Below are positions 57,494-64,000 of a stretch of DNA of 64,000 nucleotides, piece by piece (positions within the stretch are counted from its first letter, which is position 1; each line of letters starts with the position of its first letter). Origin of the DNA: Oceanospirillum sp047518265 (lineage in GTDB: Bacteria; Pseudomonadota; Gammaproteobacteria; Pseudomonadales; Halomonadaceae); contig JAKZRG010000055.1 of the NCBI GenBank assembly GCA_047518265.1, positions 62,001 to 126,000 on the forward strand. The letters run 5' to 3'. The notes under the pieces are model-generated. The model had not been told where the DNA came from, ran no database searches, and saw only the letters and a program-made list of their open reading frames with translations. Position numbers and translations under genes: made by a program.

Positions 57494-58576
57494 TTATGCT
57501 GCTTGATGAATCTTCTTGGGGTTGGTAAACCGCTCTTTAGCCACCGCATCAGCCACAACATGAGTTGGTTTTTGCTCTTGTTCGGCGCGGGTGAAGATTT
57601 CAATCAAGGTGTCATGAATAGACTCGATGTGTTTGTTAAGTGCGTCAGGATCATCATTACCTAAACGCTCGTAACAGACATCGATAATGCCACCGGAGTT
57701 GATGGCGTAATCTGGTGCATACAGGATGCCTCGTTGGCGCAGTTGTTCGCCGTGTCGGTCATCATTGTCCAGTTGGTTGTTAGCGGCGCCTGCGACAACC
57801 GTTGCCTTTAATTGAGCAATGGTATCGTCGTTAAGTACGGAGCCCAGTGCGCAAGGCGCAAAAACATCGACATCTAGGCCAAAGATCTCTTCGGCAGATA
57901 CCGCTGTTGCACCCAGTTCGTTGACGCAACGCTGAACCATATCGTCATAAATATCGGTGACCCAAAGTTCAGCGCCAGCCTCTTTTAACTGTTTCGCTAA
58001 ACGAAAGCCCACATTGCCAACGCCCTGAACGGCAACTTTTAAACCCGTTAGATCGGTGCGGCCTAAGCGGTGTTGAACGGCGGACTTAAGGCCTACAAAA
58101 ACACCGTATGCAGTAGAAGGAGAAGGGTCGCCACTACGAAGGTGGCCATCCAGGCAGTGTTTTTCGTGGATACCGGCGACGTAGCTGGTTTCCTCTGCCA
58201 TGATTTTTAGATCCGCTACGCTGGTGCCGGAATCTTCAGCCGTGATGTAGTGCCCATTGGCCGACTCAATCAAGCGGCCCATGGCTTTTAAGAGTTCCGG
58301 TGTTTTCATTTCACGAGGGTTGCCAATAATCACCGCTTTACCACCGCCTAATGGCAGGTTAGCAAGAGCTGATTTATAGGACATACCACGAGAAAGTCTT
58401 AGAACATCTCGTAAAGCTTCATCGTCATTGGTGTAAGGCCACATGCGACAACCGCCCAAGGCTGGGCCAAGGTTGGTGTTGTGGACTGCAATGATTGCTT
58501 TTAAGCCGGATTCAGGATCACAACCGAAAAGCACCTTTTCGTGCTCGTCAAAATCAGGATGGCTAAATACGTTCAT
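57494..58576 (-). CDS. ldh: Leucine dehydrogenase (Glu/Leu/Phe/Val family)
   Basis: NAD-dependent oxidative deaminase of branched-chain amino acids. The 360-residue protein has the substrate domain with IIAVHNTNLGPALGGCRMWPY, the catalytic lysine segment LPLGGGKAVIIG, HYITAEDSGTSVADL and a Rossmann domain with VAVQGVGNVGFRLAKQL and FAPCALGSVLNDDT, AGAANNQL. The length and motifs fit leucine rather than glutamate dehydrogenase, though valine or phenylalanine specificity cannot be excluded. Probably cotranscribed with the NSS transporter. Confidence 0.88.
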   Translation of the reverse strand: MNVFSHPDFDEHEKVLFGCDPESGLKAIIAVHNTNLGPALGGCRMWPYTNDDEALRDVLRLSRGMSYKSALANLPLGGGKAVIIGNPREMKTPELLKAMGRLIESANGHYITAEDSGTSVADLKIMAEETSYVAGIHEKHCLDGHLRSGDPSPSTAYGVFVGLKSAVQHRLGRTDLTGLKVAVQGVGNVGFRLAKQLKEAGAELWVTDIYDDMVQRCVNELGATAVSAEEIFGLDVDVFAPCALGSVLNDDTIAQLKATVVAGAANNQLDNDDRHGEQLRQRGILYAPDYAINSGGIIDVCYERLGNDDPDALNKHIESIHDTLIEIFTRAEQEQKPTHVVADAVAKERFTNPKKIHQAA

Positions 58577-59284
58577 GGCGTACTCCTTTTTATTATCAGG
58601 CTTTTGGCCCTTTATTCGCTGGTTCGCTTTTGGCGGTACCAGGCCCCTGTTCTGTATGAACAGTAGTGCTGTTTATTTAGGTATGGGTGGTAAATACCTA
58701 ATGCGCAAGCCAATGACGTGAGGATGGTTACGTCATATGGCCTTGCCTATGCAGTTAGGGGTAATGAATAACAGATTGTATGCCAACAATTGAAAATATC
58801 AATTAAAACAGGCAGTTACATGTTTTTAGCATAGTGCGTGCCAAGGTCGTGTGAGACTTTGGTGTTACCAGATTACACGACTATGTTACCAAAGGATGTT
58901 TAGTTGAAATAACTGAAAAATACACACATACAGGACTATTAACTGTCAATATCAAAAAAATAAGATAAAACAGCTTAACCTTATTTTATGAAGTGACAGG
59001 TGTCTAAAGTGGATAGATTTTTTGCCATTGTGTTGTGAATATCTCTGCAGCCCCCTATTTAAGAGGGCTTTGAGCGTTAACTTTTCTTTAGTTTATAGTG
59101 GGGGTGTAAATAATTGTTTACGACTGATCTGTTTGTGGAATTTGTGATGAATCCGGTGAATCATGCTGGAACGTCATATACTGAGAAAGAAATCCACTTA
59201 AAGTGAATAATTTTCAGAGATTCCTTATGGCTGTAGTGCCTATTTGCAACAGACGGCTTCGCACGTTGTTGAGGGGGAGAGAGG
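58577..59284. other. 708-bp divergent intergenic region
   Basis: No gene seen. It contains promoter DNA for leucine dehydrogenase (minus) and the CHASE-GGDEF gene (plus), including a GACGT...ACGTC inverted repeat near 58718-58736. The middle is AT-rich and otherwise featureless. Confidence 0.5.
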
Positions 59285-60928
59285 ATGAAGACTTACTCTA
59301 ACCGATCAAGTTATATAACGTTGGTGATTGGTTTTTCGTTATCAGCGATTTTGGCTTGGAGTGTCGCTGAATTACGTGATGATGCAGTTCGGGTGCAGAT
59401 TAAAGCTGAGATGAAGGAGTTGTCCTATCAGATCTCCCGAGAGCTCTTTATCAATTTTGAAGCCCTATATATTGTCAAAGGTCTGTTTGATAGTGGTTAT
59501 CCCGTTAAAGCACAAGCGTTTGAGCGATTAGCCTCAGAGACGCTCTCCCGACATAACCATATTTTGAGCCTTCAGTGGGCACCTCTGGTTTCTGCGGCTC
59601 AACGGGAGCAATTTGAACAGCAGGTGCAGTCTGAGTTTAAGGGATATCAATTAAGAGAGCCTTCTCGTAATAGCAATAAGATTCCTGCCCGTAATCGGAA
59701 AGTGCACTTTCCTGTGCTTTATCGTGAACCCGCCTCTAGGAGTCTCCTCGGTCAGGATCTAGCCGGTCATCCCATACAGATAGAAGCGATCCGCAGAGCG
59801 GTACAGCGAGGCGGGTTAGAAGTGAGTGATCCTCTCTCCCTTAGAGGCCAATCTCTCAACTTACAGAGTGATCGGAGAGATTTTTTGGCTGTTTTACCTG
59901 TGTTTGGTGGTGATACGGATACTCGATCTTTAAGAGTGGAGAATCTGAAAGGTGTTGTTGTAGGGGAATTCTCGATACATACGATTATGCGTGATGTGAT
60001 TGCGAGTTCTAGAATAGCGGGTTTGCATGTCACCTTGTTTGATTTAAATACTCAGCAGAGTCGGGGGTTTGAATCTTCTGTCTTGTTTTCTCAGCAACCT
60101 GTGACATCCGCTGTGCCGGATATGCAGCAGCGTTTTGGTATCAATAATCTTGGTGGTCATAATTGGCAGCTAGTGGTGGCTCCTTCTGAAGGCTTTATGC
60201 ATGAACGCAAAGGCCAGCTTGCTTACATTGTCATGTTAATGGGGATGATGATTACTGGCGGCTTAGCGGCTTACATACGTATGGTCTCTCGGCGTGAGGT
60301 TGATCAATCGGTGGCTATTAAAGAGAAGTCTCATGAAATCAGTCTGAGCCATAAACGGTTGGATCACCTGTCACAAACAGATGGTTTAACGGGGATTTCT
60401 AATCGTCATTTCTTCGATATATCTTTTGATCAAGAGTGGAAACGTACTCGACGAGAACATCAAGCCATGGCGCTGATAATGTTTGATATGGATTGTTTTA
60501 AACATTACAACGAGCTGAATGGGCGCTTACAAGGGGATGAGTGTTTAAGAAATATTGCAGAGCTTGTGAAATCTACGGTGCATCGTCCGGGTGATCTTTT
60601 TGCGCGCTTTGATGGGCAAACCTTTGCTTTATTGCTGCCTAATACACCATCGGCAGGGGCATTGATGATGGGAGAACAGTGTCGCCAGTTAGTCGAGTCC
60701 ATCTCAATACCTCACAATCGTTCTAGTGTTTCAGATAAGGTGACGATTAGTGTGGGGGTTTGTTCCTTGATACCTGATGACTCTATGGATAAAGAACAGT
60801 TATTGGATCTGACCGATCAGGCTCTGGTGTTAGCCAAGGATAGAGGGCGAAATCAAGTGGTCGATGCCATGGAAGAAAGCTTAAAACCCCGTCCTCCTCG
60901 TAAACGAGTTGTGGATATCAATGATTAG
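59285..60928 (+). CDS. CHASE-domain membrane protein with degenerate GGDEF
   Basis: The 547-residue protein has TM1 (about 10-28), a periplasmic CHASE domain (about 60-270: ILSLQWAPLVSAAQREQFEQQVQ, FPVLYREPASRSLLGQDLAGHPIQIEAIRRAV), TM2 (about 316-336), a coiled linker and a GGDEF domain starting at LSQTDGLTGISNRHFFD. The metal-binding segment IMFDMDCFKHYNE is intact, but GGDEF is DGQTF (443-447), which loses the catalytic Glu. Signal reception by CHASE is likely; cyclase activity is doubtful. The ATG has GAGAGG upstream. Its end overlaps the convergent Sel1 gene by 11 bases. Confidence 0.82.
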   Translation: MKTYSNRSSYITLVIGFSLSAILAWSVAELRDDAVRVQIKAEMKELSYQISRELFINFEALYIVKGLFDSGYPVKAQAFERLASETLSRHNHILSLQWAPLVSAAQREQFEQQVQSEFKGYQLREPSRNSNKIPARNRKVHFPVLYREPASRSLLGQDLAGHPIQIEAIRRAVQRGGLEVSDPLSLRGQSLNLQSDRRDFLAVLPVFGGDTDTRSLRVENLKGVVVGEFSIHTIMRDVIASSRIAGLHVTLFDLNTQQSRGFESSVLFSQQPVTSAVPDMQQRFGINNLGGHNWQLVVAPSEGFMHERKGQLAYIVMLMGMMITGGLAAYIRMVSRREVDQSVAIKEKSHEISLSHKRLDHLSQTDGLTGISNRHFFDISFDQEWKRTRREHQAMALIMFDMDCFKHYNELNGRLQGDECLRNIAELVKSTVHRPGDLFARFDGQTFALLLPNTPSAGALMMGEQCRQLVESISIPHNRSSVSDKVTISVGVCSLIPDDSMDKEQLLDLTDQALVLAKDRGRNQVVDAMEESLKPRPPRKRVVDIND

Positions 60929-61673
60929 TATTATCTGACTTTAATGTCATGATTGCTTTTGTATGCCCTTGTTGGGCCGCTTGCCGGTACCAGCTTGTGG
61001 CTAGGGCTTTATTCAACTGAACGCCTTGTCCGTTGCTGTACATAACGGCCAGATTATATTGCGCATTACTGTGACCATATAGTGCGGCTTTTTGGAACCA
61101 GTGAGCTGCTTGGGAAAAATCTTGTTTGATACCGGAATTAAAATAGTAAGCAACGCCTAAGCTGTAATACGCTTCCACTAAGCCTTGTTCCGCTGCTTTT
61201 TGAAACCAGTTAACGGCTTGGGAATAATTCTGTGGAGTTCCAACACCATAATAATGGGCCAGTCCTAAACTATATTCCGCTTCTGCAGAGCCCATTTCGG
61301 CGGCCTTTTGAAACCAGTTAACGGCTTGCCCATAATCTTGTTTTACTCCAAGACCATAATAATAAACACTGCCCAAACTATAGGTCGCTTCCGGTAGTTT
61401 TTGTTGTGCGGCTTTTTGATACCAATATATCGCTTGGTTATGATCCTTTTGAATAAGTTCGCCCTTGGTATAGGCAAGGCCTAGTTGGTATTGAGCCTGG
61501 GCATCACCTTCTCTGGCCGCTTGTCTTACTTTTATAATGGACTGAGATATGGAAGAGAGTGAAGATGAAGCAGATACAGACGTAGCCGCTATTAATAATG
61601 GACTTAGTCCCTGTAGTGCTATAAACGACAGGCCTAAAGCAATGGCTTTGAAATGCTGAAACCCTACTAACAT
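60918..61673 (-). CDS. Secreted Sel1-repeat protein (five repeats)
   Basis: The 251-residue protein has an N-terminal signal peptide (ALGLSFIALQGLSPLLIAATSVSA) and five 36-residue Sel1 repeats (A-x-Y-x-LG-x-x-Y-x-x-G-x-G-x-x-x-D-x-x-x-A-x-x-W-F-x-KAA-x-x-G). Sel1 repeats form TPR-like solenoids that mediate protein contacts in the periplasm. A partner protein is not evident. It and the next gene are probably paralogues from local duplication. Confidence 0.85.
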   Translation of the reverse strand: MLVGFQHFKAIALGLSFIALQGLSPLLIAATSVSASSSLSSISQSIIKVRQAAREGDAQAQYQLGLAYTKGELIQKDHNQAIYWYQKAAQQKLPEATYSLGSVYYYGLGVKQDYGQAVNWFQKAAEMGSAEAEYSLGLAHYYGVGTPQNYSQAVNWFQKAAEQGLVEAYYSLGVAYYFNSGIKQDFSQAAHWFQKAALYGHSNAQYNLAVMYSNGQGVQLNKALATSWYRQAAQQGHTKAIMTLKSDNTNH

Positions 61674-61741
61674 TTAATGAAAACTCCAAAGCCATTGGTT
61701 AGTGTCTACTGATTTGTCATTATTATCTTTTGATCTGTCGT

Positions 61742-63025
61742 CTATTTTATCGATTTTATATTATTTAATATAGCGGATGCATTTTTATTGCCCTGTTCTG
61801 CGGCTTTTTGTAGCCAATACTGGGCTTCAGTCACGTCCATTTTAATGCCTTCGCCACGAAGATAAGCAAGGCCCAAATTATATTGGGCTTGATTGTGGCC
61901 TTGTTCGGCAGATTTTAAATACCAATGTATTGCCTGCACATAATCCTGTTGAACACCCTTGCCTTTATCGTATAACACTCCCAGATTGTACTGTGCTTGG
62001 GCATGGCCTTGATCTGCTGCGTTTTGATACCAGAATGCCGCTTGACGGTGGTTTTGTTCTACACCTTTGCCAAAATAATAGAGAGAGCCTAGGTTGAGTT
62101 GGGCATCCATATGGTTTTGTTTTGCCGCTTTTTCAAACCACAGGGCCGCTTGGATGTTATCTTGTGCCACTCCTCGGCCATAGTGATAGCTATTACCTAA
62201 GTTAAACTGGGCATTGACATGATCTTGTTCAGCCGCTTTTTGATACCAGTGAGCCGCTAAGGTTAAATCTTGTTTCACCCCTTTGCCAAAGTAATAGGCC
62301 AGTCCAAGATTAAACTGAGCAATAGCATCCCCTTGTTCGGCTGATTTTTGAAACCAATAGATAGCAATAGAAAGATCTTTTGGTACGCCTTTACCCTTAC
62401 CGTACATTACCGCTAGATTGAATTGTGCCTGGCTGTGATCTTGTTCCGCCGCTTTTTGGTACCAGTAAGCGGCCTGTACAAAGTTTCTTGGAACCCCTTT
62501 GGCGAAGTAATACGCGTAACCTAGGCTAAACTGAATCTGAGCGTCTCCTTGCTCCGCCGCTTGTAACATGCGTTGAATTTCGGGTGAATGGCTTTGTTGT
62601 ATTCGGTTACCGTACCCATCGGTTTCACCTAAATAATACTGAGCAACAATACTGTCGGGGCGAGCGGCTTTTTGATACCACTTCATCGCAAGTGCATTAT
62701 CCGGCTCAACGCCTTGGCCTTTGTCGTACATGGTCGCGAGATTATATTGAGCTAAGACATGGCCTTGTTCCGCTGATTTCTCATACCAATAAGCCGCTTG
62801 CGCGTAATCTTGTGTAATACCTTTACCTGTGTCATAGGCAAGAGCTAAACGATATTGTGCTAGAGCGCGTCCTTGTTTTGCAGCCGCTTGTAAACTGGTG
62901 ATAAAAGCGGGTAGCGTTTGACTGCTGTTGAAGTCAACGGACGAATTGGCTGCTATAGCGGGTTTAACGCCAAGTAGACCAAAGACGATAAAAGTGAAAG
63001 AAACTACAAAACAACGTTTTAGCAT
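61742..63025 (-). CDS. Secreted Sel1-repeat protein (ten repeats)
   Basis: The 427-residue protein has a signal peptide (CFVVSFTFIVFGLLGVKPAIA) and ten consecutive 36-residue Sel1 units; the third (VAQYYLGETDGYGNRIQQSHSPEI) is degenerate. Unit sequences are highly similar to those of the downstream five-repeat protein. It is 68 bases upstream of that gene on the same strand. Function unknown beyond a scaffold or interaction role. Confidence 0.85.
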   Translation of the reverse strand: MLKRCFVVSFTFIVFGLLGVKPAIAANSSVDFNSSQTLPAFITSLQAAAKQGRALAQYRLALAYDTGKGITQDYAQAAYWYEKSAEQGHVLAQYNLATMYDKGQGVEPDNALAMKWYQKAARPDSIVAQYYLGETDGYGNRIQQSHSPEIQRMLQAAEQGDAQIQFSLGYAYYFAKGVPRNFVQAAYWYQKAAEQDHSQAQFNLAVMYGKGKGVPKDLSIAIYWFQKSAEQGDAIAQFNLGLAYYFGKGVKQDLTLAAHWYQKAAEQDHVNAQFNLGNSYHYGRGVAQDNIQAALWFEKAAKQNHMDAQLNLGSLYYFGKGVEQNHRQAAFWYQNAADQGHAQAQYNLGVLYDKGKGVQQDYVQAIHWYLKSAEQGHNQAQYNLGLAYLRGEGIKMDVTEAQYWLQKAAEQGNKNASAILNNIKSIK

Positions 63026-63248
63026 TATGCTTATCTCGACGACTTAGGTGCTTATTACTTGAATCCAAGATCAATAATAAAGAGCTGATATCTGTTTTAC
63101 TTACGCTGCGACAGCGTAACAATACCATCTTAAGAGCCTATTAAGTGAATACAGTTCCAATATTCTGCGCGATGAGAGGATGGTTACTTTGTTGACGGTT
63201 AGCACTAACGTAGGAGTATTGAGGATGATCTTACAGACAGGGAATCGT

Positions 63249-63292
63249 GTTTTGTTGCCATACGCTTGAGAAAGCAGGTATGGCAACAAAAC
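63249..63292. repeat. 15-bp perfect inverted repeat in 314-bp intergenic region
   Basis: GTTTTGTTGCCATAC and GTATGGCAACAAAAC with a 14-base loop. It lies between the ten-repeat Sel1 gene start and the DUF2069 gene stop. No T-run follows; the rest of the 314-bp gap (63026-63339) shows no gene. Confidence 0.7.
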
Positions 63293-63339
63293 AGATGATT
63301 CAGAATGCCATTAGATAAAATGAATAAGCATTCAATAAA

Positions 63340-63831
63340 TCAATTCTTTTCTTGCTGTGGTTCACTCTTTGACTCGGAGGCTGTCTGAGTCTGAGCTTCT
63401 TGGTCCGTGTTGCCTTCTTGATTAGTACTACCTGCCTGCAGTGCCTTAATGCGCATACTTTCCCAGCGAGAAAACATCATCGCAGCGCAAAACAGTGTCA
63501 TGGACAGTATGGCTAGAATCCAGCCAAACGCTTCATGCCCTGGCACAAATGCCTGAGTCGTACCCTGCATAAAATAAAACAGACTGACAAAACAAAGCCA
63601 AGCATGGGAACGAGGATGACGTTTCCATACACCAGGAATAAAGAGTATCAGTAAGGATGTTTGAAACAGAACGATCACCCAGGTACGGGCTCCCTCTGTT
63701 GGGAAGAGTACTGTGTCACCGATCAACAGGACAAACATGCCAATAAAGCAGACCAATACCCAAATCCGGCCTTTTTCAGCCAGTTTAGCGATATCTTTAC
63801 CGGCCTCTAGCCTTTGTGTCATCTTTTTCAT
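63340..63831 (-). CDS. DUF2069-family membrane protein
   Basis: The 163-residue protein has four hydrophobic helices (WVLVCFIGMFVLLIGDTVLF, TWVIVLFQTSLLILFIPGVW, WLCFVSLFYFMQGTTQAF, WILAILSMTLFCAAMMF) and a polar C-terminal tail rich in Gln, Glu, Thr and Ser. The G-W-G-like RHPRSHAWLCFVSLFYFMQG block is that of DUF2069. It is 16 bases downstream of wrbA, the usual neighbour in this group of bacteria. Function unknown. Confidence 0.8.
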   Translation of the reverse strand: MKKMTQRLEAGKDIAKLAEKGRIWVLVCFIGMFVLLIGDTVLFPTEGARTWVIVLFQTSLLILFIPGVWKRHPRSHAWLCFVSLFYFMQGTTQAFVPGHEAFGWILAILSMTLFCAAMMFSRWESMRIKALQAGSTNQEGNTDQEAQTQTASESKSEPQQEKN

Positions 63832-63847
63832 GGTACTTCCTGCTGAT

Positions 63848-64000
63848 TTATCGTTCAGTCTGCGAGTTTTTAAGGTTTAGGGCTAGGTTGGCAATACGCT
63901 GACCTTGGGTAAAACAGATCTTTAATTCGCTGTCGTCCACGTTGCGTTGATTGTCTTTACCTGCAAGATGGCTTGCACCGTAGGGCGTACCACCTGATTG
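63848..64000 (-). CDS. wrbA: NAD(P)H:quinone oxidoreductase WrbA, 3' end
   Basis: The last 50 codons of a flavodoxin-like quinone reductase. The sequence SGGTPYGASHLAGKDNQRNVDDSELKICFTQGQRIANLA is characteristic of the WrbA C-terminus. The gene continues beyond the right edge of the window. Confidence 0.9.
   Translation of the reverse strand, partial: QSGGTPYGASHLAGKDNQRNVDDSELKICFTQGQRIANLALNLKNSQTER

Overview
The window comes from a gammaproteobacterium with moderate GC content. The core gene order (yccA-tusDCB-tusE beside a tRNA-Ser, hda, wrbA next to a DUF2069 gene, leucine dehydrogenase next to an NSS transporter) fits the Oceanospirillales/Pseudomonadales side of the class and a marine or brackish lifestyle. 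I cannot name the genus from sequence alone.

Bases 1-9919 hold the end of a type VI secretion locus (tssC, hcp, tssE, tssF, tssG, all + strand, overlapping or tightly spaced). It continues into four unusual genes: a membrane-anchored TAXI-type binding protein, a sensor-like membrane protein, a sensor-MFS fusion and an orphan ABC-type substrate-binding protein. Bases 10023-14665 are housekeeping: a eukaryote-type HisA, DAHP synthase, the TusDCBE sulfur relay, a BI-1/YccA protein and tRNA-Ser(UGA). A UvrD-like helicase follows.

Bases 16936-50647 are the main feature: about 34 kb encoding two complete phage tails and nothing else of a phage. On the minus strand, 32330 down to 16936 is a P2-like contractile tail (terminator-like protein, V, W, J, I, fibre, fibre chaperone, sheath, tube, E/E', tape measure, U, X, D). 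From 47226 down to 33282 is a second, non-contractile tail (terminator, tube, G/GT-like chaperone, an 1866-residue tape measure, hub-like proteins, fibres). A lysis cassette (48596-47406) precedes it. There is no integrase, terminase, portal, capsid or replication gene. I read this as a tandem R-type plus F-type tailocin (bacteriocin) island, organised like the R/F pyocins of Pseudomonas aeruginosa. Control appears to come from a LexA/CI-like self-cleaving repressor (49934-50647) divergent from an unrecognised 189-residue protein, with TAAAC-N5-GTTTA operators.

Both tail operons begin with copies of one non-coding cassette: a conserved box, a promoter-like pair and, about 50 nt later, a strong hairpin terminator (three tandem copies at 48.67-49.13 kb, two at 32.4-32.95 kb). 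The terminator stems differ in sequence but keep pairing. This looks like shared leader control of the two tailocins and is the most interesting candidate for something undescribed. Both tail modules also carry textbook -1 frameshift heptamers in their tail chaperone genes (TTTTTTG and AAAAAAC).

Bases 51530-64000 return to host genes: a small membrane peptide, hda, two degenerate GGDEF proteins, a surface lipoprotein with a fibrinogen-like C-terminus and long G tracts, an NSS transporter, leucine dehydrogenase, two Sel1-repeat proteins, a DUF2069 protein and the end of wrbA.
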